NCBI GenBank assembly: GCA_027318915.1
Contig: DAHVOH010000061.1
Coordinates: 1-19,751, forward strand
Direction: 5' to 3'
DNA from: Clostridiales bacterium
GTDB taxonomy: Bacteria > Bacillota_E > Sulfobacillia > Sulfobacillales > JAIMBI01
Length of the DNA: 19,751 nt
Shown here: positions 1 through 7,912 of the stretch, one piece after another
Layout of the letters: every line of letters starts with the position of its first letter
Numbering within the stretch: position 1 is the first letter of the stretch
Program-made: the position numbers and the translations under genes
Notes under the pieces: model-generated
Seen by the model: only the letters and a program-made list of their open reading frames with translations
Told to the model about the DNA's origin: nothing
Databases searched by the model: none

Positions 1-1
1 C

Positions 2-751
2 GAGCCCCGAACCTTGATGATTGACATCGGCGGCGTTTTGCTCCTGCCGGATGAACAATTCTGGGGACGCCTGCAAAATGAATTGGGCGTGGATCCGGCG
101 ATTGACGCGGAAACGCTGTTCTACGGATCCGACGGGCCCTGGCCGGCCTGCAAGACGGGCCGAATGGACTACGCGACGTACCTGGGCCACTTGGCGACGG
201 TGCTGCGGGTGGACGCGAGCCGGTTGGCCCGGTTGAGGGCCGAGTGCGAATGGGTGGTCAATGGGCCCGCCGTCGATTGGCTCCGTGCCGTGCGCGAACG
301 GACGGGCCTCGAAGTCATCGCCGTCAGCAATGCCGATACGATGCTGGAAACGCGGTTGGAGAAGCTGGGCCTGGCTCCTCTCTTTCATCATGTGGTCAAC
401 TCGGCCCGGGTGGGGAGCGCGAAACCCGACCCGGACATCTACCGGCACGCGCTGGCCTTGACGACCTCTCCCGCCGGGGACTGTTTGTTCATCGATGACC
501 AGCTGCGCAACATCCCGCCCGCCGCGGCGTTGGGGCTCAAGACGGCGCTCTACACTCCTGGCCCGGAGTTCGCCGCCGCGCTCCCCGATGGTCTCGGCCG
601 CCTCTATGAGGAGACATGTGCCAAGGACGCCGGGGGGACCAGGGCACCCCGGACGGCGATCCCCAACGCTGAGGGGTCTCCGGCGAGGAGAGACGCGCAG
701 GGTTTCGTCGGGCTGAACACGAAGCGAAAAGGGACCCGCCACGCTCAGTGA
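2..751 (+). CDS. HAD-superfamily hydrolase, subfamily IA-like (5' end probably outside window)
   Basis: Probable phosphatase- or dehalogenase-type hydrolase of the haloacid dehalogenase superfamily; substrate unknown. Numbering from the TTG at 14, the four HAD motifs are visible: DIGGV at the N terminus (nucleophile Asp4, with Gly at the usual second Asp), Ser105 in VSNAD, Lys137 in SAKPDPD, and the acidic pair Asp161-Asp162 in FIDD. Residues between motifs I and II form a helical cap, as in subfamily IA. The frame stays open to the left edge, and the residues before the TTG (RTL) complete the first beta strand, so the true start is likely upstream of the window. The last 45 or so residues, after the core ends near residue 200, are Arg/Gly/Ala-rich and look unlike a conserved domain. 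The following MFS gene begins 61 nt later with its own ribosome binding site. Family call firm; function open. Confidence 0.8.
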   Translation, partial: EPRTLMIDIGGVLLLPDEQFWGRLQNELGVDPAIDAETLFYGSDGPWPACKTGRMDYATYLGHLATVLRVDASRLARLRAECEWVVNGPAVDWLRAVRERTGLEVIAVSNADTMLETRLEKLGLAPLFHHVVNSARVGSAKPDPDIYRHALALTTSPAGDCLFIDDQLRNIPPAAALGLKTALYTPGPEFAAALPDGLGRLYEETCAKDAGGTRAPRTAIPNAEGSPARRDAQGFVGLNTKRKGTRHAQ

Positions 752-812
752 CGGGGCCACACGGGCACTGACGTCGTTCGGAGGACAAGAGCGGCCCACA
801 GGGGGAGAAGGC

Positions 813-2039
813 ATGACCAAAGCGGAGGCACGTTCCGGCCCGGGTCCCTGGTTGACACCCAATCTGTGGAAGATCGCGGGGTCGGCGTTTCTGGCCGACT
901 TCGGCTATCAGGCGGTGCTGGCCGGATTCCCTTTGTTCTTGGTTTTGGTGCTGAAGGCCCCCGTATGGTCGTACGGAGTGGCGATGGCCCTCAGCTACGG
1001 CCCCGGCGCGCTGGTGGCGTATTGGGGAGGGCGCTGGGGCGATCGGTGGGACCACCGCAAGCTGGCGATGCTGGGGAACATCCTCATTCCGGTGCTGTCT
1101 CTGGCGGGTCTGGCGGTCTTTCCCTGGCAGGCGGTGGTCCTGTTTGTGGTGGGATGGCTGGCACGCAACCTGCGCAGTCCGTCCCGCCGGGTCATGGTGA
1201 CGCGAAGCGTGCAGCCTGCGTACACCAATCAAGCGTTTGGGTTTCTGCATGCGCTGGATGTCGGTGGCGGGGTGCTGTCCGGGTTGGGCCTGCTGGTGCT
1301 GCTGGCGATGCACACACCTTTTCGCGGGATCTTTCTCCTCACCATCGTGCCCTTGCTGCTGTCCACCGGGCTGCTGGCGTTGGTCAAGCCGGCGCAGTAC
1401 GTGGAGATGCCGGTGGCCAAGCCGCAGACGGCCGCGGAGACGCGGTCGGACCAACGCACGGTGCGCGGCGTTCTGGTGGCGTCCGCCCTGTACGGCTTCA
1501 GTTCGTACAGTATGGGCTTTCCGATCCTGACCGTGGCCGAAGGCACCCACGACAATCTGTGGGGGGTCTTGTCCTACGTCATCTTTTTAGGCGTGTCCGC
1601 CTTGACCGGGTACATATTGGGCCACCGACTGCGGGGATCGGTGAAGGAATTGGCGGGATTCGGCTATTTTGCGGCGGCGGTTGGCTCGGCCGGTTTGGCC
1701 GTCGCCTATGCCGCCCACGCGTCGCCGCTGGGATATTTCCTCCCCGTGGCCGTCTTGGGGTTTGCTCTGGGGAGCATCGAAACGTTGGAGCCCACCATCA
1801 TCACCCGCCACGGCGCCCCGTCCTCGTCCGGCCGCCGGATGGGGTCTCTGACCATGGCCCGCAGTGTCGGACTGTTTCTGGCCAACCTGGTGATGGGGCT
1901 CTTGTACCACCTGACACCGGTTGATGCGTATGCCTACGCCACGGCCGTGGCGGTGGCGGCCGTCCTCGTGCTGCTGATCTCGCTCCGTCCAGGGCCGGAT
2001 CTGCCGGCTTCGGGCGCGGGGCAGACGACAACACCTTGA
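813..2039 (+). CDS. MFS permease, substrate unknown
   Basis: 408-residue polytopic inner-membrane transporter of the major facilitator superfamily. About 12 hydrophobic segments are visible. The family signature loop between segments 2 and 3 is at residues 72-83 (GGRWGDRWDHRK), with the conserved Asp-Arg pair. A longer polar stretch at about residues 188-210 matches the central cytoplasmic loop. The ATG at 813 is preceded by GGGGGAGAAGG at 801-811, a strong but closely spaced ribosome binding site. It follows the HAD gene by 61 nt and may be co-transcribed with it. I see no motif that identifies the substrate; drug, sugar or metabolite efflux or uptake are all possible. No terminator with an oligo-T run follows the stop. 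Confidence 0.85.
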   Translation: MTKAEARSGPGPWLTPNLWKIAGSAFLADFGYQAVLAGFPLFLVLVLKAPVWSYGVAMALSYGPGALVAYWGGRWGDRWDHRKLAMLGNILIPVLSLAGLAVFPWQAVVLFVVGWLARNLRSPSRRVMVTRSVQPAYTNQAFGFLHALDVGGGVLSGLGLLVLLAMHTPFRGIFLLTIVPLLLSTGLLALVKPAQYVEMPVAKPQTAAETRSDQRTVRGVLVASALYGFSSYSMGFPILTVAEGTHDNLWGVLSYVIFLGVSALTGYILGHRLRGSVKELAGFGYFAAAVGSAGLAVAYAAHASPLGYFLPVAVLGFALGSIETLEPTIITRHGAPSSSGRRMGSLTMARSVGLFLANLVMGLLYHLTPVDAYAYATAVAVAAVLVLLISLRPGPDLPASGAGQTTTP

Positions 2040-2460
2040 ACCGCCACCCGGCCTGAATGAGGGACGCGGTCTGCAGCTGTCTTTCGGGGTGTCTGGTGCG
2101 CCATCGGCCAGATGCGCGTTGCGCCGGACCGGCGTCTTGCCTCTCTCGGGCTTGGGACGTCGATGCCAGGCGAGTTGGCCGGCGTGGCGCGTGAGCCCGG
2201 GCTCCTTCTCGAGGGCCAACCGGCCGGTTGGCCCCAAGAGCCTCTGATCCGACCAACCGGCTCCCCGGCGCTATTCCAGGCGCCTTTTGCCGACACCCCC
2301 TGTCAGCATTCCGGGAGACTCCCGAGGCGCACCTTTCTCCTGCCGCGGCATACATTGCCAGGGCATCCAGCATTTCACCAGTCTGGACGCCGGGAGGCAT
2401 GCGACGCGCCCTTTCCTGGGGACAGGGCGTGGAGTCGGCGGAAGCCAAAGGAGGAGATGG
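2040..2460. other. 420-nt spacer with a 22-bp palindrome
   Basis: No credible gene. The frames open here encode Arg/Pro/Gly-rich sequence without recognisable motifs and have no ribosome binding sites. The clearest element is the palindrome annotated separately at 2213-2234. A partial echo of its half-site (CCAACCGG) recurs at about 2253-2260. The promoter of the downstream peptidoglycan-binding gene probably lies here, but no convincing -35/-10 pair was found by eye. Confidence 0.5.
2213..2234. repeat. Perfect 22-bp palindrome
   Basis: GGGCCAACCGG is followed directly by its reverse complement, with no spacer. Without a loop it is a poor RNA hairpin and is not followed by a T-run, so a dimeric protein-binding site is more plausible than a terminator. 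It lies 227 nt upstream of the peptidoglycan-binding gene start and 174 nt after the MFS stop. Its GC richness lowers its significance. Confidence 0.55.
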
Positions 2461-4260
2461 ATGATGGCCAATTTCCAAGACCAGCTGCCGGTGGCCGCTT
2501 TCGGATCCCGATCCTTGCGCCTGACGCATCCGTTTACGCGGGGCACCGATGTGAAGGTTGTCCAACGCCTGTTCGACACGATGGTGGAGCTTATGAATCC
2601 GCCTCTAGGACCCATGGGATCGCGAATCGGCATCGACGGCGTCTATGGACCGGAGACCGAGCGGGCTGTCCGGAACATTCAGTCCTATTTCGGCCTGCCG
2701 GTCACCGGTGTGGTGGATGACGTCACCTATCGGACGATGGGACAGGACCGGTTCGCCTACGGCGGACCCGCCTTTGGATCGAGGACACTGACGGCGGGGG
2801 TGACCGGTGGTGACGTGACGGCGTTGCAAAACCGTCTGGCCTGCTTGCGCTATGCGCGGGAGCTTCAGCCGGCGGCTCGGGGATCTTTCGACCTGGCCAC
2901 GACGGCGGCGGTGCAGGGCTTCCAGGCCGACAACGTGATCTACCGTCACTGGGAGATCGGGTTTGACGGCACGGTCGGTCCGGGGACCTTCGACGTGCTC
3001 TGGATCACGGCGGTGACGGGCGGCCGGCCGCTCCGCGAGGGCGTCAACGGCTTTGACACGGTGGGCCTGCAGGTGATTTTGCAGAACCTGGGATTCTACC
3101 CGGGTCGCATCGACGGCTACTTTGGCCGGGACACGCGTCTTGGCGTGCAGCAGTTTCAGGAGACGGTCGGACTGACGCCCACGGGGGCGGTCGAGACGGA
3201 CACCTATCGGGCGATGGGGCTCACCAACCAGGTCTTTTGGTACTCGCCCGACTTGAGACCGCGCGCCCGCATTGCCGGTCTGACGCACCGCCGGGTGATT
3301 TCCTCCACCATTGATCCCCTGACCGGAGACCGAAACCCCTATGGGGTCCTATTGGCGCCGAACACCTTCGACGCGACCGCCACGGTTCTGCAACACGGCG
3401 ATATTCTCGTCTCCAACATCAACAATGCGGCCGACGTGATGGGGCAGGGGCGCTCCTTAGTGCGGATCGTCAATGGGCAGCCGACCACCTTTTTCATTGG
3501 GGCGGCCGGACCCATTGCCATTGCCACCAGCAACCTGGGCGCGACATGGGCGGCCGATTTCGGGGCGCTGGCGGACGGGTCCGAAGGCCTGGTCCAAGTC
3601 ATCTCGCCCGACGGCGTGCTGTTTTCCGGCGGAGATATTGTTCGGCCGCTGTTCGCAGGACCCTGGGGCATGCAGTTCAACTTCGGGCCTCTGTACGGCC
3701 TTGCGGCCGCGTTCTTTTCCACCAATGTGCTGACGGGCACGGTGGACCGTTTCACCGGGTTTCATCCACCGGACTTTAACGGCACCTCGGTCGTCGCCCA
3801 AATCGGCTCCGGATTTCCCCACACCGGTCTCACCATTGAGACGGTGGTGGGGCCGCAGGGATTAATCTGGCTGCCGATGGGCGACATCCTGTATGTGGCC
3901 GACGGGGCATCGAACAGCATCTACGCCCTGCCCAACGCCACGGCCACGTCCGTGGATTTGGGATCGGGCTTGCTGGTTTACCAAGGACCCCCGCTTAATC
4001 AGCCGGCGGGTCTCGGGTTCAATCCCGACAACGGGCACCTCGTCGCGGTGAACCAGCTGGACAACCGGGCGGTGGAGATTAATCCGCGCACCGGGCGGGT
4101 GGTGTCGGCGGTGGTGCTGGACCCTACGCCGGTGAATCCGGTGACGGGCGCGGGCTCGGCCCTGTTCGGCATCTACATGGCGCTGAACCGGGCGGGCGAC
4201 GTGGTGCTGTATTACACCGACGACAACACCAATACCGTGAATGGGGCAGAGCCTTTTTAG
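2461..4260 (+). CDS. Peptidoglycan-binding repeat protein with C-terminal beta-propeller-like region
   Basis: 599 residues from the ATG at 2461; a second ATG follows at once at 2464. AAAGGAGG at 2447-2454 fixes the start, and the longer open frame upstream is not coding-like. Three peptidoglycan-binding (PG_binding_1-type) repeats can be traced at about residues 14-95, 104-185 and 187-254. Each has the pattern of a hydrophobic VxxLQ-type helix, a (I/F)DGxxGxxT turn and a final (T)GxVxxxTYRxMG-type segment. The first two repeats open with FGSR(S/T)L. Residues 290-599 contain recurring strands and phrases such as NPYGVLLAP, GDILVSNIN, GDILYVADGASNSIYAL and LNQPAGLGF, resembling NHL/SMP-30-like beta-propeller blades. 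No N-terminal signal peptide or membrane anchor is visible, which is odd for a wall-binding protein; a spore-coat or forespore role, or non-classical export, would explain it. Exact function unknown. Confidence 0.8.
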   Translation: MMANFQDQLPVAAFGSRSLRLTHPFTRGTDVKVVQRLFDTMVELMNPPLGPMGSRIGIDGVYGPETERAVRNIQSYFGLPVTGVVDDVTYRTMGQDRFAYGGPAFGSRTLTAGVTGGDVTALQNRLACLRYARELQPAARGSFDLATTAAVQGFQADNVIYRHWEIGFDGTVGPGTFDVLWITAVTGGRPLREGVNGFDTVGLQVILQNLGFYPGRIDGYFGRDTRLGVQQFQETVGLTPTGAVETDTYRAMGLTNQVFWYSPDLRPRARIAGLTHRRVISSTIDPLTGDRNPYGVLLAPNTFDATATVLQHGDILVSNINNAADVMGQGRSLVRIVNGQPTTFFIGAAGPIAIATSNLGATWAADFGALADGSEGLVQVISPDGVLFSGGDIVRPLFAGPWGMQFNFGPLYGLAAAFFSTNVLTGTVDRFTGFHPPDFNGTSVVAQIGSGFPHTGLTIETVVGPQGLIWLPMGDILYVADGASNSIYALPNATATSVDLGSGLLVYQGPPLNQPAGLGFNPDNGHLVAVNQLDNRAVEINPRTGRVVSAVVLDPTPVNPVTGAGSALFGIYMALNRAGDVVLYYTDDNTNTVNGAEPF

Positions 4261-4415
4261 GGGCGCACGGTGGCCGCGCCGCCGGGAGCGCGCCCGGGGC
4301 GACGGCCGTCGTGCCGCGATGACGGCCGGGGAACCTTGAGCGTTTGGCCAGGCGACCGAACGGCCTGAACGAAGGCGGACTCCCCCGAGCGCCGGGTTGC
4401 GGGGGCGCGGGAAAA

Positions 4416-4445
4416 TTGACAGAGTCCGGACTTCGGTGCTAAGAT
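4416..4445 (+). promoter_or_regulatory. Sigma-70/SigA-type promoter of the rpmG-secE-nusG-rplK-rplA block
   Basis: A perfect -35 hexamer TTGACA at 4416-4421 and TAAGAT at 4440-4445 are separated by 18 nt. Transcription would start near 4452, about 20 nt before the rpmG GTG codon. The site sits in a relatively AT-richer patch of an otherwise GC-rich spacer. It is the best canonical promoter in the window. Confidence 0.75.
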
Positions 4446-4473
4446 CCTTCAGCATCTATGGGGGGGTCGGATC

Positions 4474-4623
4474 GTGCGTACGGTTATCACGCTGGCCTGC
4501 ACGGAATGTCGGCGGCGCAACTACACCACCAGTAAGAACAAGAAGAATGATCCCAACCGGCTGGAGCGCCGCAAGTATTGCCGGTGGTGCCGGACGCACA
4601 CAGTCCATCGGGAGACGCGCTGA
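4474..4623 (+). CDS. rpmG: 50S ribosomal protein L33 (zinc-binding, C+ form)
   Basis: A 49-residue large-subunit ribosomal protein. The translation contains the paired CxxC zinc knuckles of the C+ type of L33: Cys9/Cys12 in ACTEC and Cys36/Cys39 in YCRWC. Between them is the basic Asn/Lys-rich segment [10 protein letters not shown] typical of L33. The start is GTG at 4474, preceded by a G-rich run (4460-4466) that can serve as ribosome binding site. It is the first gene after the promoter at 4416-4445, and rpmG-secE-nusG is a widespread bacterial order. Confidence 0.93.
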   Translation: MRTVITLACTECRRRNYTTSKNKKNDPNRLERRKYCRWCRTHTVHRETR

Positions 4624-4668
4624 CCGGTCTCACCTAGCCGTCTCGCCGCAAGGCGGGCTCGGGCAAGT

Positions 4669-4899
4669 ATGGGGATGAAGATGGGAACCAAAGGCAAGGC
4701 TTCGCGTCCCGGTGAGTCGTCGGGCCCGCAGCAGCTGGCGCGGGAAGTGGTGCAGGAACTGCGCCGGGTCGTCTGGCCAACCGGCCGGCAGACGGTGGGG
4801 TATACCGGCTGGGTGATATTCGCCGTGATCGTGGTATCGTTGTTGACGGTGCTCTTTGACGCGATTTTTGGCTTCGCGATCGGCAAGATCGTTCCCTAG
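4669..4899 (+). CDS. secE: Preprotein translocase subunit SecE
   Basis: Small essential subunit of the SecYEG translocon that clamps SecY in the membrane. At 76 residues it is the short, single-span form usual in Gram-positive bacteria. The conserved amphipathic helix with the WP motif is at residues 26-42 (VQELRRVVWPTGRQT), followed by one transmembrane helix at about 45-67. The polar N terminus (residues 1-20) is unconserved. Three in-frame ATGs (4669, 4675, 4681) compete as start; the annotated one is the most upstream, preceded by AAGGCGGG at 4650-4657. It lies between rpmG (45-nt gap) and nusG (60-nt gap) and is presumably in the same transcript. Confidence 0.93.
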   Translation: MGMKMGTKGKASRPGESSGPQQLAREVVQELRRVVWPTGRQTVGYTGWVIFAVIVVSLLTVLFDAIFGFAIGKIVP

Positions 4900-4959
4900 G
4901 GGGCTCTGCGTCGGATCGCCGGTTCCGGCGTATTTTTGTTGGGAAGGCGGCGCCTGCCC

Positions 4960-5496
4960 GTGGAGACCGAGAAAAACTGGTTCGTGATCCATACGTACTC
5001 CGGGTACGAGAACAAGGTGAAAACCAACCTGGAGAAGCGCGTGGAGTCCATGAACATGGAAGACAAAATCTTCCAGGTCGAAGTGCCCATGGAAGAAGAG
5101 TTGGAGGTCAAGGACGGCAAGAAGCGGGTGGTCAAGAAGAAGACCTTTCCCGGGTACGTGCTGGTCCAGATGATTATGACCGACGACTCTTGGTACGTGG
5201 TGCGCAACACCCCCGGGGTAACGGGGTTCGTGGGATCCGGATCGCGGCCTATTCCCTTGCTGGAAGACGAAATGAAAATCATTTTGGGACAAGTTAAGCG
5301 GGAGACCCCCACCGTGCCGCGGATTCACCTGGAGGTGGGCCAGTCGGTGGAAGTGCGCGACGGCCCTTTTGAGGGATTCACCGGCGTCGTGGAAGAGGTT
5401 CATTATGACCGGGGCAAAGTGCGCGTGGTGGTGTCCATGTTCGGACGCGACACGCCGCTGGAGTTGGATTTTGGGCAGATACAAGAGCTGCACTGA
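4960..5496 (+). CDS. nusG: Transcription termination/antitermination factor NusG
   Basis: 178-residue RNA polymerase-binding elongation factor. The N-terminal NGN domain starts with KNWFVIHTYSGYENKV (residues 5-20) and contains KKKTFPGYVLVQM (59-71) and the TPGVTGFVG segment (84-92). A short linker leads to the C-terminal KOW domain at about residues 126-155 (VGQSVEVRDGPFEGFTG). I chose GTG at 4960 rather than the upstream TTG at 4936. GGGAAGGCGG at 4941-4950 is spaced correctly for it, and the protein then begins as NusG proteins usually do. It is followed 61 nt later by rplK, the standard order. Confidence 0.95.
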   Translation: METEKNWFVIHTYSGYENKVKTNLEKRVESMNMEDKIFQVEVPMEEELEVKDGKKRVVKKKTFPGYVLVQMIMTDDSWYVVRNTPGVTGFVGSGSRPIPLLEDEMKIILGQVKRETPTVPRIHLEVGQSVEVRDGPFEGFTGVVEEVHYDRGKVRVVVSMFGRDTPLELDFGQIQELH

Positions 5497-5557
5497 GAAC
5501 CGCACCAATGTTCGGGCGGCAGGGCAGGCATTGAGTGCCGCTTGAGGAGGAATTGGG

Positions 5558-5986
5558 TTGCCGAAGAAGGTTACGGCCGTCATCAAACTGCAGATCCAGG
5601 CGGGGAAAGCCACCCCGGCACCGCCCGTGGGCCCTGCGCTCGGCCAGCATGGCGTCAACATCATGGCGTTCGTCAAAGAGTACAACGAGCGCACCGCCAG
5701 TCAGGTCGGCCTGGTGGTGCCGGTCGAGATTTCGGTCTACGAAGACCGGTCCTTCACCTTTGTCACCAAGACCCCGCCGGCCGCCGTCCTGATCAAGCGG
5801 GCGCTGGGCATTGACAGCGGGTCCAACACGCCCAATACCAAGAAGGTCGGCCAGTTGACCCGGGACAAGCTGCGCGAGATTGCCGAGACCAAGATGCCGG
5901 ACCTCAACACGACCGATTTGGACGCGGCCATGAAGATGATTGCCGGCACGGCGCGGAGCATGGGTGTCGAGGTGGTTGAGTCCTAG
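5558..5986 (+). CDS. rplK: 50S ribosomal protein L11
   Basis: 142-residue L11, the stalk-base protein that binds 23S rRNA in the GTPase-associated centre. The N-terminal domain carries the proline-rich hinge region ([19 protein letters not shown], residues 18-36). The C-terminal RNA-binding domain includes [16 protein letters not shown] and the [13 protein letters not shown] end. The start is TTG at 5558, decided by GAGGAGG at 5544-5550 with 7-nt spacing and by the canonical MPKKV N terminus. A short inverted repeat (5516-5521 with 5536-5541) lies in the spacer before it. Confidence 0.95.
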   Translation: MPKKVTAVIKLQIQAGKATPAPPVGPALGQHGVNIMAFVKEYNERTASQVGLVVPVEISVYEDRSFTFVTKTPPAAVLIKRALGIDSGSNTPNTKKVGQLTRDKLREIAETKMPDLNTTDLDAAMKMIAGTARSMGVEVVES

Positions 5987-6212
5987 AGACGGATCGCACC
6001 GGTGCCGGGCGAGCGTTGACGATCGATGGGGGTGCCGTCGCGGACCGAACGGGCCGCGGTACCACGTCGAACGGCTTCTCCGCCGTTCGGTGGCGGAGAA
6101 GCGGGAGCGGTGCGCTCAGCCCCATCGCCGCCGGTTGACGGACCTCGGCGGGGGACGAGTGGGAGACGACGCGTGGGAGGCTTCGGGCCCAATACCACAG
6201 GAGGTTTGATCC
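5987..6212 (+). promoter_or_regulatory. rplK-rplA spacer with an 11-bp perfect stem-loop
   Basis: This spacer is long for rplK-rplA, which are often separated by only tens of bases. It contains a perfect stem of 11 bp (6074-6084 with 6092-6102) and a 7-nt loop (6085-6091). No T-run follows, so it is not a typical intrinsic terminator. An mRNA-level control element, such as an L1 autoregulatory target or a processing site, is possible but unproven. The rest is GC-rich with no coding signal. The rplA ribosome binding site AGGAGG is at its 3' end (6199-6204). Confidence 0.5.
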
Positions 6213-6923
6213 ATGGGCAGTCTGACCCGGCATCAGAAAGAGATTCAGGGGTTGTACGACCGGGATCAGCTCTACAGCCTGGAAGAGGCGATTCGGCTGG
6301 TCAAGAGCTTGTCTCGGGCGAAATTTGACGAAAGCGTCGACTTGGCCATGCGGCTCGGGGTCGACCCCCGCCACGCCGACCAGGTGGTGCGCGGTGCGGT
6401 CGTGTTGCCGCAGGGGACGGGACGGGCGGCGCGGGTCGTTGTCTTCGCCAAGGGCGACAAAGCCAAGGAAGCGGAGCAGGCCGGCGCCGACGTGGTCGGC
6501 GGCGACGAGTTGGTGGCTCGGGTGCAGGGCGGTTGGGTTGACTTTGACGCGGCGGTGGCCACCCCGGACATGATGGGGGCCGTCGGCCGCGTGGGCAAGA
6601 TCTTGGGGCCCCGCGGGCTCATGCCCAACCCGCGCACCGGCACGGTCACCTTCGAGGTGGGCCAAGCGGTGCGGGAAATCAAAGCGGGCAAAGTCCAGTT
6701 CCGAACCGACTCGTCCGGCATCGTCCATGCGCCGGTCGGCAAGGTGTCCTTTTCGGAAGAGGCGCTGCTGGAAAACTTGACCGCGTTGGTCGACGCCATC
6801 ATCAAAGCCAAGCCCACCGGGGCCAAGGGCCAGTACATTCGGACCGTCACGCTGTCAAGCACGATGGGGCCGGGGGTCCGGGTCAATCCGCTCGGGCTGG
6901 AGCGGTTGAGCGCGTCGGCCTGA
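6213..6923 (+). CDS. rplA: 50S ribosomal protein L1
   Basis: 236-residue L1, the mobile L1-stalk protein that binds 23S rRNA and in many bacteria represses its own operon. The family signature is clear: [20 protein letters not shown] near residue 38, and the [19 protein letters not shown] block in the second domain. The C-terminal segment [20 protein letters not shown] is also present. ATG at 6213 follows AGGAGG (6199-6204) with 8-nt spacing. It is the last ribosomal gene here; rplJ and rplL do not follow. Confidence 0.95.
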   Translation: MGSLTRHQKEIQGLYDRDQLYSLEEAIRLVKSLSRAKFDESVDLAMRLGVDPRHADQVVRGAVVLPQGTGRAARVVVFAKGDKAKEAEQAGADVVGGDELVARVQGGWVDFDAAVATPDMMGAVGRVGKILGPRGLMPNPRTGTVTFEVGQAVREIKAGKVQFRTDSSGIVHAPVGKVSFSEEALLENLTALVDAIIKAKPTGAKGQYIRTVTLSSTMGPGVRVNPLGLERLSASA

Positions 6924-6990
6924 GCGGAGCCGTGCGCCGTGCCCGGCTCCCGGCGGTCGGTGCGGTTTCGAGCGGGACAGATGGTGTGGC

Positions 6991-7821
6991 ATGGCGATCG
7001 CGAGGTGCGGCATGGTGGTGATGGGGGCGTATGTGCCCAACACGCCGACGTTGGTCGAGGTGCCCGAGCGGGAGGAGCTCGGATTTCCTGCCCACCCCGC
7101 GACCGTCGCGGCTCTGGGAGCGTTGGGACGCCGGGCGGACGCGCTCGGCGTCGATGCTGTGGTGGTCGTCACCCCGCACTTTATGGCCCGCGGCGGCATT
7201 CCTCTCGTGGGCTCCGGGCATCCCCGGCAGCTCTTTGATCTGACCGGCTTCCCGGAGAGTTTCCAGACCATCCGCTACCAGCCGGAGGGTTTGCCGGACC
7301 TGGCGAGCACGGTGGTTCGGGCCGCTGAACGCGATGGCATTCCCGCAGGGCTGACGGAGGCTTGGGGACTGGATCACGGCGCGTGGGTGCCGCTCCGGCT
7401 GATGTGGCCGGCGGCACCCCACCCGGTCCTGCCGGTGGGGTTGGGGCAGGATGTGAGTGACCAGGACCATCAGCAGCTGGGAGCGGTTATCGCCCGCGAG
7501 AGCGGGGCGCGCCGGCTGGCGGTCGTTGCCACCGGTTCCTTGTACCATCGCCTGGATCGATGGGGCGCGGGACCAATGCCGCCCCTGGCGGCCGCTCTGC
7601 AGTTTGTGCAAAGCGCGGTGCAGGCGTGGCAGGACAGCGATTGGGACGCATTGTGGGGGGCCTCCCCGGCGGCGCGCCAAGCCGCCGCCCCGGAAGGCGG
7701 CCTCGCGGGCCTTCGCATCTTGGCCGGTGCGGTGGGACCGCGGTTTGCCGCCGAGATCCTGGCGCAGGAGCTTGAATTTGGTGCGGTGTCGTTGACGAGT
7801 GTGATGTTGACTCCTCAGTAA
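6991..7821 (+). CDS. LigB/class III extradiol dioxygenase-like protein
   Basis: 276 residues from ATG at 6991. ATG at 7012, just after GAGGTG (7002-7007), is an alternative start giving 269. The fold markers of the LigB (protocatechuate 4,5-dioxygenase beta subunit-like) family are present: VVVVTPHFM with His63, GLDHGAWVPL with His129, TGSLYHRL with His186, and PEGGLAGLRILAGAV with Glu235 near the C terminus. By family comparison these correspond to metal-ligand or catalytic positions. The first metal-ligand position, normally His in a VPHxP-type motif, reads VPNTP here (Asn17). That may mean altered metal binding or a non-oxygenase role; related MEMO-like proteins also share this fold. It starts 67 nt after rplA with no terminator between, so it may be transcribed with the ribosomal genes. 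Substrate unknown. Confidence 0.75.
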   Translation: MAIARCGMVVMGAYVPNTPTLVEVPEREELGFPAHPATVAALGALGRRADALGVDAVVVVTPHFMARGGIPLVGSGHPRQLFDLTGFPESFQTIRYQPEGLPDLASTVVRAAERDGIPAGLTEAWGLDHGAWVPLRLMWPAAPHPVLPVGLGQDVSDQDHQQLGAVIARESGARRLAVVATGSLYHRLDRWGAGPMPPLAAALQFVQSAVQAWQDSDWDALWGASPAARQAAAPEGGLAGLRILAGAVGPRFAAEILAQELEFGAVSLTSVMLTPQ

Positions 7822-7912
7822 CTCGGGTCGCCGCCCAGGTTCGGGCGACAACCGCCTCCCGCCGGCATAGATTGCTCTGACACGGGGCAGGCCACAGGCG
7901 GGGGGTTGAGGA

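Noticed and set aside
2112..2720. 202-codon + frame overlapping the start of the peptidoglycan-binding gene
   Set aside because: No motifs, wrong frame relative to the strong ribosome binding site, and it overlaps a clear domain.
6051..6066. Sequence on the - strand resembling the T-box core TGGTACCGCGG
   Set aside because: No - strand gene follows it, no specifier stem or terminator is visible, and the core is partly palindromic, so a chance match is likely.
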